NCBI GenBank assembly: GCA_024653345.1
Contig: JANLFV010000012.1
Coordinates: forward strand, 1 to 46,992
Direction: 5' to 3'
DNA: 46,992 nucleotides
Origin: Candidatus Acetothermia bacterium
Lineage (GTDB): Bacteria; Bipolaricaulota; Bipolaricaulia; RBG-16-55-9; JANLFV01
Part shown: one piece after another, positions 23,389 through 34,887 of the stretch
How the letters are laid out: each line of letters begins with the position of its first letter
Position numbering within the stretch: position 1 is the stretch's first letter
Translations under genes and position numbers: made by a program
Notes under the pieces: model-generated
Seen by the model: only the letters and a program-made list of their open reading frames with translations
Told to the model about the DNA's origin: nothing
Database searches by the model: none

Positions 23389-24294
23389 ATGAAGAAAATG
23401 ACAATCCAGCTGACCTGGGCCTTCGCGATCTCGGCGACCACCTTCGTTTTGGAGCTCGTCGGGGGCCTCCTCTCCTCGAGCTTGGCCCTCCTCTCCGATG
23501 CCGGGCACGTCTTCGCCGACGCGGTCGCCCTCGGGCTCAGCCTCTTTGCCCTCCGGCTCGCGGCCCGGCCGGCCGATGCCAAGGCCACCTTCGGCTACCA
23601 TCGCGTGGGGATCATGGTCGCGCTCGTCAATGGCACCACGCTCATCGTCATCGCTGCTCTGATCTTCCGCGAGGCCTACCAGCGGTTCTTCGCCCCGCCC
23701 GAGATCAAGACCACGGAGCTGCTGGCGATCGCCGCGGTCGGGCTGGCGGCGAACCTGGCGATGGCCTTGCTCCTCCGCCGCGGGCGGCGGGCGAGCCTGA
23801 ACATCAAGAGCGCCTGGCTCCATGTGCTAGGGGACGGCCTCGGCTCGCTCGGGGTGCTCGCCTCCGGGGTGGTCATCCTCCTCACCGGCTGGAGCTATGT
23901 GGACCCGCTCATCAGCGTCCTGATCGGCGGGCTGATCTTCATCGGCGGGCTGAGGGTGATCCGGGAGGCCGGAGCCGTCCTGCTCGAGCTCCCCCCGCGG
24001 GGGCTCGACCTGGAGGAGGTGGCCCGCGCGATGGAGTCCGTCCCCGGGGTCCTCGATGTCCACGACCTCCATGTCTGGGCGATCACCCCTCAGCTTATTG
24101 CCCTGGCAGCCCATGTCCAGGTCGAGGACCAGCCACTCGCGGCGGCCGTGGAGGTCTGCGCGGCCCTCCGGGAGCGGCTCCGTGGGCTGGGGATCGGCCA
24201 TCTCACCCTCCAACTGGAGTGCCACGGCTGCGCGGAAGGGAAGACCTTCTGCCACCTCCTCGAGCCGCTGGGGGAGAGCGCCGCTGAACCATAA
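23389..24294 (+). CDS. Cation diffusion facilitator (CzcD/ZnT-like) metal exporter
   Basis: This 301-residue protein has six helices and a cytoplasmic ferredoxin-like C-terminal domain. The helix-2 metal site is SDAGHVFADAVAL and the helix-5 site HVLGDGLGSLG (H-x3-D in both), the zinc/cadmium/cobalt-type pattern of the CzcD group. It exports divalent metals in exchange for protons. The C terminus has extra thiols in ECHGCAEGKTFCHLL, which might add metal sensing. It starts 1 base after the SufB/D gene stop, so it is probably in the same transcript. Confidence 0.92.
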   Translation: MKKMTIQLTWAFAISATTFVLELVGGLLSSSLALLSDAGHVFADAVALGLSLFALRLAARPADAKATFGYHRVGIMVALVNGTTLIVIAALIFREAYQRFFAPPEIKTTELLAIAAVGLAANLAMALLLRRGRRASLNIKSAWLHVLGDGLGSLGVLASGVVILLTGWSYVDPLISVLIGGLIFIGGLRVIREAGAVLLELPPRGLDLEEVARAMESVPGVLDVHDLHVWAITPQLIALAAHVQVEDQPLAAAVEVCAALRERLRGLGIGHLTLQLECHGCAEGKTFCHLLEPLGESAAEP

Positions 24295-24310
24295 GAAGGG
24301 AGGAGTCTTG

Positions 24311-25537
24311 ATGGAAACCCTGTGGCCCGACCGTTACGCCCTGCGGATGGGGCGGATGCGGAGCTCGATCATCCGCGAGCTCTTGAAACTGACCGAGCGG
24401 CCGGAGGTGATCTCCTTCGCCGGCGGGCTCCCCGCCCCGGAGGTCTTCCCCATTCAAGAGTTCCGGGCCGCCGCGGACCGGGTCTTGCGGGAACATGGCC
24501 CCGAGGCCCTCCAGTATAGCACGACCGAGGGGTATCGCCCCCTGAGGGAGATGATCGCTCGGCATACTGCCCGCTACGGAATCGTGGTGAAGCCGGAGAA
24601 TATCCTGATCACCAGCGGCTCGCAGCAGGCGCTCGACCTTTTGGGGCGGGTCTTTCTCAACCCCGGGGACTGCATCGTGGTAGAGCGCCCGACCTATCTC
24701 GGCGCGCTCCAGGCCTGGAATGCCTATCAAGCCGAATATATCGGGGTCCCCATGGACGATGAGGGCCTGCGGACCGATTATCTAGAAGAGGCGCTCCGCG
24801 CCGGGCCGAAGTTCATCTACGCCTTGCCCAACTTCCAGAACCCCACGGGGGTGACGCTCTCGCTCGCGCGCCGCCGCCGGCTGGTCGAGCTGGCCGCCGA
24901 AGCGGGCGTCCCGCTCATCGAGGACGACCCCTACGGCCAATTGCGCTACGAGGGGGAGCACCTCCCCCCGCTGGTGGTGCTCGAGGGCAAACTGCACGGA
25001 AGCGATGATCAATGCTGCTACAGCGGGAATGTGATCTACCTCAGCACCTTCTCCAAGACCCTCGCCCCGGGGCTGCGCCTCGGCTGGGTGATCGCCCCGA
25101 CAGAGGTGATCAATCGGCTCATCCAGGCCAAACAGGGGGCGGACCTCCACACCAGCACCTTCGTCCAGATGGTTGCCTTCGAGGTGGCGAGAGGGGGCTT
25201 CCTCGACCGGCATGTCCGTGAGATCCGGGCGGTCTACCGCGCGCGGCGGGATGCGATGCTCGCGGCGCTCGAGGAATGCTTCCCTGAAGGGGTCCGCTGG
25301 ACCCATCCCCAGGGCGGGCTCTTCCTCTGGGCCACCCTCCCCGCGGGGCTGGATGCCCAGGAGCTTCTGAAGGTCGCCCTGGAGAGGGAGAAGGTCGCCT
25401 TCATCCCCGGCGGGCCGTTCTTCCCCAGCGAGCCTGAGCAGAATACGATGCGGCTCAACTTCTCCTATGTCCCCCCGGAGCGGATCGCCGAGGGGATCGC
25501 CCGCTTGGGAAGGGTCCTGAATGGCACCCGAGCTTGA
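24311..25537 (+). CDS. PLP-dependent aminotransferase (2-aminoadipate/aromatic type)
   Basis: This is a 408-residue fold-type I class I/II aminotransferase. The PLP lysine is Lys249 in STFSKTLAPGLRLGW; other conserved blocks are ISFAGGLPAPEVFP, NFQNPTGVTLS and IEDDPYG. It resembles the LysN / Thermus 2-aminoadipate transaminase and MocR C-terminal domain group, without a DNA-binding domain. Such enzymes use 2-oxoglutarate and often accept branched, aromatic or aminoadipate substrates. ATG 24311 has GGGAGGAG upstream; the frame remains open 85 codons further into the preceding gene without support. It is the last gene of this run before the 25.6 kb promoter. Confidence 0.9.
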   Translation: METLWPDRYALRMGRMRSSIIRELLKLTERPEVISFAGGLPAPEVFPIQEFRAAADRVLREHGPEALQYSTTEGYRPLREMIARHTARYGIVVKPENILITSGSQQALDLLGRVFLNPGDCIVVERPTYLGALQAWNAYQAEYIGVPMDDEGLRTDYLEEALRAGPKFIYALPNFQNPTGVTLSLARRRRLVELAAEAGVPLIEDDPYGQLRYEGEHLPPLVVLEGKLHGSDDQCCYSGNVIYLSTFSKTLAPGLRLGWVIAPTEVINRLIQAKQGADLHTSTFVQMVAFEVARGGFLDRHVREIRAVYRARRDAMLAALEECFPEGVRWTHPQGGLFLWATLPAGLDAQELLKVALEREKVAFIPGGPFFPSEPEQNTMRLNFSYVPPERIAEGIARLGRVLNGTRA

Positions 25538-25588
25538 ACCCATCACACAGAGCCTGGGGCGAGCCTTCGGTCCTGATATCAGTCTAGT

Positions 25589-25617
25589 TTGACAATATTA
25601 TAGCATTTCGCTATAAT
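25589..25617 (+). promoter_or_regulatory. Consensus sigma70 promoter of the arsenic/ABC operon
   Basis: Perfect TTGACA (25589-25594) and perfect TATAAT (25612-25617) have a 17-base spacer. The start codon of the regulator is only 12 bases after the -10, and no ribosome site fits between, so the transcript is likely leaderless. A promoter this strong implies that repression is needed. Confidence 0.9.
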
Positions 25618-25619
25618 AT
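25595..25619 (+). promoter_or_regulatory. Perfect inverted-repeat operator inside the promoter
   Basis: ATATTATAGC and GCTATAATAT are exact reverse complements separated by ATTTC. The repeat starts right after the -35 box and covers the whole -10 box, so a bound dimer would block RNA polymerase. Its likely ligand-controlled repressor is the winged-helix protein encoded 11 bases downstream. Confidence 0.8.
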
Positions 25620-25629
25620 CCCCACGAGC

Positions 25630-25935
25630 ATGGCGGAGAGAGAGATCGGCTTGAGCGAGATAGCGAAGTATGCTCGGGCGCTTCACTGCCCGACGCGCTG
25701 GCGCATTATAGAATTCCTCGCCCACAGCCCGGCCGCGACGAGCGAGATCGCTTCCCGTCTCAAGCGGAGAGGTCGGGGGATAGGAAGGCCAAACCTCTAT
25801 TACCACCTCTCCGCGCTCCAGGACGCCGGGATCATCGAGGTAGCCGAATATCGCGAGCAGGGCGGGGGCGCGCCGGAGAAGGTCTGGCGGCTAGCCATCG
25901 ATAAGATCACCCTCAAGCTCAGGGAAGGGAGGTGA
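25630..25935 (+). CDS. Winged-helix transcriptional regulator (ArsR-like), probable autorepressor
   Basis: This 101-residue DNA-binding protein has ARALHCPTRWRIIEFLAHSP and the recognition helix GRPNLYYHLSALQDAGIIEV, the ArsR-superfamily winged helix. It has only one cysteine (Cys20) and no CxC sensor, so it differs from the ArsR at 14331. The wing region contains EQGGGAPEKVWRL. It is the first gene of an operon that continues with a Cys/His-rich protein, an ABC exporter, arsC and acr3, and its promoter contains a perfect palindrome. I infer that it represses the operon. How it senses an inducer with one Cys is open; it may use the adjacent Cys/His-rich protein. Confidence 0.85.
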   Translation: MAEREIGLSEIAKYARALHCPTRWRIIEFLAHSPAATSEIASRLKRRGRGIGRPNLYYHLSALQDAGIIEVAEYREQGGGAPEKVWRLAIDKITLKLREGR

Positions 25936-25940
25936 ACCCC

Positions 25941-26132
25941 ATGTGTGGATACTACTGTGGACCAGTCCATCCCCATCATCATGGGCATCCAGGTTGCTGC
26001 TGCGCTCCCGGCCACGGCTGGAGGCGGTTCCGGACCAAAGAGGAGGAGGTCGAGGAGCTGGAGAGCTACAAGGGGCAACTGGAGAAGGAGCTTCAGGAGA
26101 TCAAGGAGCGGATAGAGGAGTTAGGGAAGTAG
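25941..26132 (+). CDS. Cys/His-rich small protein with coiled-coil tail (DUF5320-like)
   Basis: This is a 63-residue protein. Residues 1-26 hold five cysteines (2, 6, 19, 20, 21) and six histidines (10, 12, 13, 14, 16, 25), a strong soft-metal binding patch. Residues 32-62 are a charged heptad-like coiled coil (EEEVEELESYKGQLEKELQE). The layout resembles DUF5320 proteins, though the N terminus here is unusually thiol- and imidazole-rich. ATG 25941 has a GGGAGGTG site 8 bases upstream; GTG 25932 is the alternative. It lies between the regulator and the ABC exporter, which suggests a metal(loid) chaperone or sensor. Function is inferred only. Confidence 0.78.
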   Translation: MCGYYCGPVHPHHHGHPGCCCAPGHGWRRFRTKEEEVEELESYKGQLEKELQEIKERIEELGK

Positions 26133-26141
26133 GCTAGAACT

Positions 26142-27074
26142 ATGGAAGCCATCGCGGTCCAGGGGCTCACCAAGCGCTACGGCGAGGTAGTGGCGGTCGA
26201 CCGGATCAGCTTCTCGGTGGGAGAGGGCGAGCTCTTCGGCTTTTTGGGGCCGAACGGGGCGGGGAAGACGACGACCGTGCGGATCTTGACCGGGATCATC
26301 CGGCCTGACGGCGGGCTCGCCCGGATCAAGGGCTTCCCCGCGGGGAGCCTGAAGGCCAAGCAGCTGGCCGGGGTCGTCCCGGAGATGGCCAACCCCTACA
26401 ACGACCTTTCGGGCTGGGAGAACCTGATGCTCATGGCCTCCCTCTACGGCGTCCCGCGGCGGGCGGCGAGCGCGCGGGGCGAGCGGCTCCTCGGGGATTT
26501 GGGCCTTCTCGAGCGGAAGGCTAGCCCGGTCCGGACCTACTCCAAGGGGATGAAGCAGCGGCTGATCCTGGCGATGGCGCTGGTGAGCGAGCCCGAAGTC
26601 TTGTTTCTCGATGAGCCGACCTCGGGGCTCGATGTCCAGTCGGCAAGGCTGATCCGGGAGCTGCTCCGGGGCCTCAAGGCCCAGGGGAAGACGATCTTCC
26701 TCACCACCCACGACATGGACGAGGCCAATCAGCTCTGCGACCGGGTGGCGATCATCAACAAGGGGAGGCTCGTCGCGATCGATCCGCCCGCGAAGCTGAG
26801 GCTGGCCGCGAGCGGCCTCCAGTCGGTCGAGGTGAGCTTCGCTCAGGCTGACGGCCTGAACCCGGCCGAGCTGGCCCGCCTCCCCGGGGTAAGCGAGGTC
26901 GAGCGGGTCGGCGATAAATGCCGCCTCTACACAGACGACCCGGGGGAACTGGTGGTGGCGCTGGTCAACTACGCTTGCTCCGCCGGGCTGAAGATCGTCT
27001 TGCTCAACACCCTCGCCCCATCGCTCGAGGAGGCCTTCCTGGCCCTGACGGAGAAGGAGGGCTCTGATGGCTGA
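26142..27074 (+). CDS. ABC-2 exporter ATP-binding protein
   Basis: This 310-residue ATPase has Walker A GPNGAGKTT (residues 36-44), signature YSKGMKQRL (about 133-141), Walker B VLFLDEPTSGLD, and the H-switch LTTHDMDEANQLCDR. The remaining C-terminal 90 residues are the small accessory domain common in CcmA/DrrA-type exporters. It energises the permease encoded next, which overlaps it by 8 bases. The substrate is unknown. Placement in an arsenic operon suggests a drug or metalloid-thiol conjugate. Confidence 0.92.
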   Translation: MEAIAVQGLTKRYGEVVAVDRISFSVGEGELFGFLGPNGAGKTTTVRILTGIIRPDGGLARIKGFPAGSLKAKQLAGVVPEMANPYNDLSGWENLMLMASLYGVPRRAASARGERLLGDLGLLERKASPVRTYSKGMKQRLILAMALVSEPEVLFLDEPTSGLDVQSARLIRELLRGLKAQGKTIFLTTHDMDEANQLCDRVAIINKGRLVAIDPPAKLRLAASGLQSVEVSFAQADGLNPAELARLPGVSEVERVGDKCRLYTDDPGELVVALVNYACSAGLKIVLLNTLAPSLEEAFLALTEKEGSDG

Positions 27075-27823
27075 GCCGGCCCTGATCTGGCAGCAATTCC
27101 GCCGGGCCTTGGCGATCGCGAAAAAGGACATCCGGATCTACTACTCCAAGGGGCCGGTGGTGGTCTTCGGGGTCCTCTTCCCAATCTTCCTCTTTCTCGC
27201 CTTCAGCATCGGGCGGCAGATGCCGCTCGACTCCATGATACCCGGCCTTCTGGGAATGATCCTCTTCTTCACCGCCACGGCGGTCTCGCCGATCGTGGTC
27301 CCCTGGGAGACCCAGGCGAGGACGCTCGAGCGGCTGATGGCCTGCCCGGTGAGGCTCGAGGCGATCATCTTCGGGGATGTCTTGGCCTCGTTCGCCTTTG
27401 GGCTGGCCATCTCGGTCGTCCCGATCGCGATCGGCCTGGCCCTAGGGGTTAAGGTATCCTGCGGGGCGGCCTTCGCGTTGGCCGTGGTCCTGGCCGGGCT
27501 CTGTTTCGCCTCCCTAGGCAATGTGTTCTCCATCCCGCCGACCAACCTCCCGGCCACGGTCAATATGATCGCCGCGGCGGTCAGGTTCCCGGTTGGTCTT
27601 CATCAGCGGGGTCTTCATCCCTCTGGATGAGCTCTCGGCCTGGGGGAGGGCGCTCGCCTACATCTCGCCCTTGACCTATTTCACCGACCTCGCCCGGAGG
27701 TCTATTCAGGGCCGGGGCCACCTCCCGCTCGCCGTCGACTTCGCTGCCCTGGTCGGCTTCACCCTCCTATTTCTTCTCGTGGCCACGAGGCTCCATGAGC
27801 GGACGATGCCGAGGAGGATCTGA
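27067..27823 (+). pseudogene. ABC-2 exporter permease, split by a one-base frameshift
   Basis: Residues 1-175 come from the frame starting ATG 27067. The remaining 76 residues come from the +1 frame beginning at 27593 (LVFISGVFIPLDELSAWGRA and ISPLTYFTDLARRSI). Skipping base 27592, an extra G in CCCGGTTGG, gives the continuous family sequence RFPLVFISGVFIPLDEL and a normal 251-residue, six-helix ABC-2 permease. As written, the first frame stops at 27630 after an unrelated tail (GLHQRGLHPSG), and the second has only a TTG start with no ribosome site. It is either a recent inactivating mutation, a sequencing or assembly error, or, less likely, programmed frameshifting. The intact protein would pair with the preceding ATPase. 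Confidence 0.85.
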
Positions 27824-27828
27824 ATCAA

Positions 27829-28236
27829 GTGGCCAAGAGGATCATCTTCGTCTGCATCGAGAACGCCTGCCGGTCGCAGATGGCCGCGGCGTTCGCCCGT
27901 CAGCTTGCCCGCGAGCTGGGCCTGGAACTGGAAGTCGCGAGCGGCGGGACTAAGCCCGTGGAGCGGGTCGATGACCGGGCGATCCAAGTGATGCGGGAGA
28001 AGGGGATCGACATCTCCGGGGAGCGGCCGAGGGCCATCGATCCTCGAGAATTACGGGATTTCGATTACATCATCACCATGGGCTGCGGGGCTGAGGGGGT
28101 CTGCCCCGCCGGATTCACCGGTCGGACGCGGGACTGGGGGATCCCTGATCCCAAGGGGAAGTCGCTCGAGTTCTATCACGCGGTCCGAGATGAGATCGAG
28201 CAGAAGGTGAGAGAACTAATCGAGGAGGTGATCTAA
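27829..28236 (+). CDS. arsC: Arsenate reductase, thioredoxin-coupled type
   Basis: This 135-residue enzyme has the low-molecular-weight phosphatase fold. The P-loop CIENACRSQ carries the nucleophile Cys9 and Arg15. The resolving cysteines are C86 and C92 in MGCGAEGVCP, as in Staphylococcus and Bacillus ArsC, and the acid loop is WGIPDPKG. It reduces arsenate to arsenite using thioredoxin. GTG 27829 starts 6 bases after the permease gene end. Acr3 follows with no gap, so reduction and export are made together. Confidence 0.92.
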   Translation: MAKRIIFVCIENACRSQMAAAFARQLARELGLELEVASGGTKPVERVDDRAIQVMREKGIDISGERPRAIDPRELRDFDYIITMGCGAEGVCPAGFTGRTRDWGIPDPKGKSLEFYHAVRDEIEQKVRELIEEVI

Positions 28237-30843
<2,607 letters not shown>

Positions 30844-32355
30844 GCCACATGCATCGTCTGGGGCGGCTCGCCCTTCCCGCAGTTCGGCAGCCCCCAGATC
30901 CGCCACTCCCGCCGGTCGCAGATCGCGTCGCAGGAGCCCCAGAACTGGGGCGTGATCCCGGTGTAGACCGGATTCTTCAGCGGCCGGACTCGCTTCCCGT
31001 GCTTGATCTCCCAGGCCAGCTCGCAGCCGAACTGGAAGTTCAGCCGGAGATCGTCGATCGACCAGGACTTGTTGGTGCAGACATAGACCCCCTCAGCGGT
31101 GTCGGCGATCAGGTCCTCGAGGGTGAGCTCTTCTTCGCCCGGCTCGAGGTTGATGTTGACCATCCTGATCAGCGGGATATGGTTCCAGCTCTCGGCGCGC
31201 ATCGCCCCGCCGCTCCGCCGGCCGATCAGGGGGGCGGTCTCCCTCGAGGTGAGGTAGCCGACGAACCGGCCCTCCTTGATCAAGGGGTATCGCTGAGCCT
31301 TCACGCCCTCGTCATCGTAGCCGAAAGAGCCGATCGAGCTGGGGATCGTCGCGTCGGCGTAGATGTTCACGATCTTTGAGCCGTAGCGGAACTTCCCCAG
31401 CTTATCCAGGCTGAGGAAGCTCCCGCCAGCGTAGCTGATCTCCGTTCCCAGGGCGCGGTCGAGCTCGGTGGGATGGCCGCAGGACTCGTGGACCTGGAGG
31501 CCCAGCTGCGAGGAGTCGATGATGAGGTCAGTCCTCCTGGCCGGGCAGGGGTCCGCGGCCAGCAAGGCCAGGGCCTCCTCGCGCGTCCGCTCGGCGTTCC
31601 CCACCAGATCAAGCGACGCGACGAACTCGTAGCCCGCGGCGGCGAAGTCCCCCCCGAAGCTGTTGGGATAAGAGCGCCGCTGGACCTCGCCGTCCTGAAC
31701 AGCGGTGGCCGCGATCCCCGCGCCGCTCTCCACGATCTCCTGCTCGATCGCCGCGCCCTCGCTGCTCAGGAAGAGTTTGTTCGTGCGGAAGAACCTCATC
31801 GCACCCTCGGCCATCTGGACCCGCTTGTCCTGCCGGAGCACCTTGACCGCGGCGAAGAGCAACTCCAGCTTCTTGTCCAGCGGGACGGCGAAGGGGTCGC
31901 GCGCGAACGGTGATCGGTAGGAGCCAACCTGCGGCGGGGAGTCGTCGAGCCTCACCGGCTCCCGTTGCGCCAGGTGGCTGGCCTTGGCGATCTCGAGCGC
32001 CCGGTTGGCGATCGCCGCTATCTCGGCCTCATTGGGCTCCGCTGAGGCGGCGAAGCCCCACGAGCCCTTGTATAGGACGCGGATCCCGAAGCCGCGATCC
32101 CTGTTGCGCGCGAGGGCCGCGACCTGCTCGTTCCGGATCGTGATGCTCTCCGTCTCGCGGTCGAGGAATCGCGCGTCGGCGTAGTCGACCCCGGCTCGAC
32201 GGAGCCGGTCCAATGCCGCAATTAGCCACCCCTTTATCTCATCCATGCCCTCTCCTCTCACTGAGGATCGCCGAGACCAAGACTATAGCAAACCCCGCCG
32301 CCGCTGCCAAATGTTCCAAGGGCGTTCCGGCTTGCTCCGAAGCCGCCACTGGGCT

Positions 32356-32361
32356 TATAAT
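32356..32361 (+). promoter_or_regulatory. Possible -10 box of the cyclase gene
   Basis: A perfect TATAAT lies 44 bases before ATG 32406. The only -35-like sequence, TTGCTC, would need a 19-base spacer, so the assignment is weak. Confidence 0.35.
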
Positions 32362-32405
32362 CAAGAGCGTGCGCCTTGCACCGCGCCGCGATGGGGGGAT
32401 GACCG

Positions 32406-34349
32406 ATGGCCGAGGAAGCCCGGAGGCTCGCAGCGATCATGCTGACCGACATCGTCGGCTACACCGCTCTGGCCCAGAAGGACGAACCGCTCGCCTTAGA
32501 ATTGCTGGGGGAGCATAACCGCCTCCTGCGCCCCCTCTTCCGGGGCTACGCCGGCCGGGAGATCAAGTCCACGGGCGACGGCTTCCTCGTCGAGTTCCCC
32601 AGCGCCTTGGAGGCGACCCGCTGTGCTATCGAAATCCAAACGGCCTTGAAAGATCGCAATGCCGCCGCCTCCCCCGAGCGGCGGATCGAGGTCCGCATCG
32701 GGCTCCACGTCGGGGATGTCCTGCACCGCGAGGGCGATGTATTCGGCGACGGGGTCAACATCGCCGCGCGGATCGAGCCCCTGGCCCCTCCCGGTGGGAT
32801 CTGCCTCACCCGCCAGGCCTACGACCACGTCTGGAACAAGCTCGATCGGCCGTTGGTCAGCTTAGGCAAGAGAGAGCTGAAGAACATCCAACTGCCGATG
32901 GAGGTCTACCGCGTGGTGCTCCCCTGGGAGGAGCCGCCCGAGGGAGGCCGCCACGATCATGATAGGTCGCGGATCGCCGTCCTGCCCCTGGCCAACATCA
33001 GCCCCGATCCTAAGGATGAATACTTCGCCGATGGGATGACCGAGGAGTTGATCTACACCCTCTCCAAGCTTAGGGAGCTCAGGGTCATCGCCTACACCTC
33101 CGTCATGGCCTACAAGGGCCAACGGAAGAAGATCGCCGAGATCGGCCGGGAGCTTGGGGTGGGGACGGTGCTGGAAGGGAGCGTGCGCAAGGCGGGCAAC
33201 AGGCTGCGAATCACAGCTCTGCTCATCGATGCGCAGAACGAGGAACATCTCTGGTCGGAGCGGTATGATAGAGACCTAGAGGACGTATTTGCCATCCAGA
33301 GCGATATCGCTAAGAGGGTCGCCGAGGCGCTCCAGGTGCACCTCTTGGCCGGGGAGAGGCAGGAGATCGAGAAGGAGCCGACGGGGAATCTGGAGGCATA
33401 TGATCTGTATTTGAGGGGGCGTCACTGCGGGAACGAGCGGACCGAGGAGAGGTTCAAGAAGGCCATCGAGTGCTTCGAGGGGGCGATCGGGATCGATCCC
33501 GACTACGCTCTGGCCTATGCCGGATTGGCCGACATTTACACCGTCCTGCCGCTTTACGCCCCTGCCGCATTCAAGGAGACTTTTCTGCGGGCGAAGAGGG
33601 CAGCTCTCCAGGCGCTGCTGCTCGATGATACGCTGGCCGAGGCCCGCGTTTCACTGGCACAGGTGAAAGCCTATTGCGATTGGAACTGGGCAGAGGCCGA
33701 GCGGGAATTCATACGCGCCATCGCGCTCAAACCGAGCTATGCCACCGCCCATTACCAGTATGGCCGCTTCTTTATCTACATGGGACGGTTCGACGAGGCC
33801 CTCGAGGAGATTCACCGGGCACTTGAACTGGACCCTCTCTCCGTGTTGAGCAACTTCCATCTTGGCGTGGTGGTCTACCTCACCGGCGATTATGACGAGG
33901 CGATAAAGGCGTTACAGAAGACGATCGAGATGGCCCCGAATTTCTGGATGGGCCACATCTGGCTTGGCATGGCCTATCTCGAGAAGTCGATGTATGCGGA
34001 GGCCCTGGCAAGGCTGCATCAGGCAAAGGCCCTCCCCGGTTGCTGGCCTTCCATGGCAGATGCTGTCATCGCCAGCGTCTATACCCGGATGGGCAAGAGG
34101 CGCGCCGCGAGGGAGCTGCTCGATGAACTGCTGAGGAGGTCAGAGCGGGAGTATATCCCGCCCAGTTGGATGGCGATTCTCTATTCCGCCCTCGGGGAGA
34201 ACGATCGCTGCTTCGCCTGGCTGGAGCAGGCCTACGAGGAGCACGATCAGTTTCTGCTCTTCCTTGCCAAAGGGGGAGGGATCTTTGAAATCGATCGCGC
34301 GGACCCAAGGTTCACAGCCCTGCTGAAGAGGATAGGCTTAAAGGGCTGA
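32406..34349 (+). CDS. Class III adenylate cyclase with TPR repeats
   Basis: This is a 647-residue cytoplasmic protein. Residues 8-170 form a class III nucleotide cyclase: metal-binding Asp15 (LTDIVGYTAL) and Asp58 (KSTGDGFLVEF), Lys54 in the adenine-selecting position, and Asn118/Arg122 in DGVNIAARIE. The catalytic set looks complete, so it should make cAMP. Residues 185-310 are the TolB-like module seen in many such proteins (RIAVLPLANISPDPKDEYFADG and GVGTVLEGSVRKAG). Residues 330-647 are TPR repeats. There is no membrane segment. The TPR part probably senses a protein partner. The next gene encodes a stand-alone cyclic-nucleotide-binding domain, a natural effector. Confidence 0.92.
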   Translation: MAEEARRLAAIMLTDIVGYTALAQKDEPLALELLGEHNRLLRPLFRGYAGREIKSTGDGFLVEFPSALEATRCAIEIQTALKDRNAAASPERRIEVRIGLHVGDVLHREGDVFGDGVNIAARIEPLAPPGGICLTRQAYDHVWNKLDRPLVSLGKRELKNIQLPMEVYRVVLPWEEPPEGGRHDHDRSRIAVLPLANISPDPKDEYFADGMTEELIYTLSKLRELRVIAYTSVMAYKGQRKKIAEIGRELGVGTVLEGSVRKAGNRLRITALLIDAQNEEHLWSERYDRDLEDVFAIQSDIAKRVAEALQVHLLAGERQEIEKEPTGNLEAYDLYLRGRHCGNERTEERFKKAIECFEGAIGIDPDYALAYAGLADIYTVLPLYAPAAFKETFLRAKRAALQALLLDDTLAEARVSLAQVKAYCDWNWAEAEREFIRAIALKPSYATAHYQYGRFFIYMGRFDEALEEIHRALELDPLSVLSNFHLGVVVYLTGDYDEAIKALQKTIEMAPNFWMGHIWLGMAYLEKSMYAEALARLHQAKALPGCWPSMADAVIASVYTRMGKRRAARELLDELLRRSEREYIPPSWMAILYSALGENDRCFAWLEQAYEEHDQFLLFLAKGGGIFEIDRADPRFTALLKRIGLKG

Positions 34350-34379
34350 CCGATCGGCGGGATTGAGGCAAAGATGGAT

Positions 34380-34408
34380 TTGCGTCCCTTGTTGATGCCA
34401 GCTATTTT
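34380..34408 (+). promoter_or_regulatory. Probable promoter of the cyclic-nucleotide-binding gene
   Basis: TTGCGT (34380-34385) and TATTTT (34403-34408) are 17 bases apart, and a GGAAGGAGGAGAG ribosome site follows. The effector may be expressed independently of the cyclase. Confidence 0.45.
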
Positions 34409-34438
34409 GGATTAGCCTGAGTCCGGGAAGGAGGAGAG

Positions 34439-34861
34439 ATGGCCGAAGAGACCGTCAAGCTGCTGAAGGGAGTCCCTCTGTTCTCACGCTTCAGCGATAG
34501 ACAGCTTGGTGCGATCCACAAGACCGCAAAGGAGCGAGAGTTCGAGCCGGGAACCCCGATCGTGAGGGAAGGTGATCAGAGCAACCTCGGCTTCTACCTG
34601 ATCTTAGACGGCCAGGTGGAGGTGCGAAAGGGGAACCAGACACTGGCGAAGCTTGGCTCCGGACAGTTCTTCGGGGAGATGTCCCTGCTGGATGATCAGC
34701 CCCGCTCCGCGGATGTCGTCCCGATGACGAAGACGAAATGTCTCGTGTTGACCCGCTGGGACATCAAGGGCCTGATCAAGACCTATCCCGATATCGCGAT
34801 GACCATGCTGGAGGAGCTGGCGCGGCGCCTGCGGGAAACCGATAAGGCCCTCAGTGAGTAG
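34439..34861 (+). CDS. Stand-alone cyclic-nucleotide-binding protein
   Basis: This 140-residue protein is essentially one CRP-type cNMP-binding beta-roll. The phosphate-binding cassette FFGEMSLLDDQPRSADV holds Glu80 and Arg89, the residues that contact cAMP in the family. There is no C-terminal helix-turn-helix, so it is not a CRP transcription factor; only a C-helix (LEELARRLRETDKALSE) follows. It probably acts by protein-protein contact, reading the cAMP made by the adjacent cyclase. The ribosome site is strong. Confidence 0.92.
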   Translation: MAEETVKLLKGVPLFSRFSDRQLGAIHKTAKEREFEPGTPIVREGDQSNLGFYLILDGQVEVRKGNQTLAKLGSGQFFGEMSLLDDQPRSADVVPMTKTKCLVLTRWDIKGLIKTYPDIAMTMLEELARRLRETDKALSE

Positions 34862-34887
34862 CAGGTAGAGAGCTCCCCTAGCCAGCT

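Noticed and set aside
24056-24310. 85-codon upstream extension of the aminotransferase
   Set aside because: It overlaps the CDF exporter gene in another frame; ATG 24311 has a ribosome site and the family start.
26121-27131. 336-codon minus-strand frame opposite the ABC ATPase
   Set aside because: Antisense shadow of a clear ATPase with Walker motifs.
27585-27600. Programmed +1 frameshift in the ABC permease
   Set aside because: No stop codon or slow codon sits at the shift, and ABC-2 permeases are not known to use one; a mutation or sequence error is simpler.
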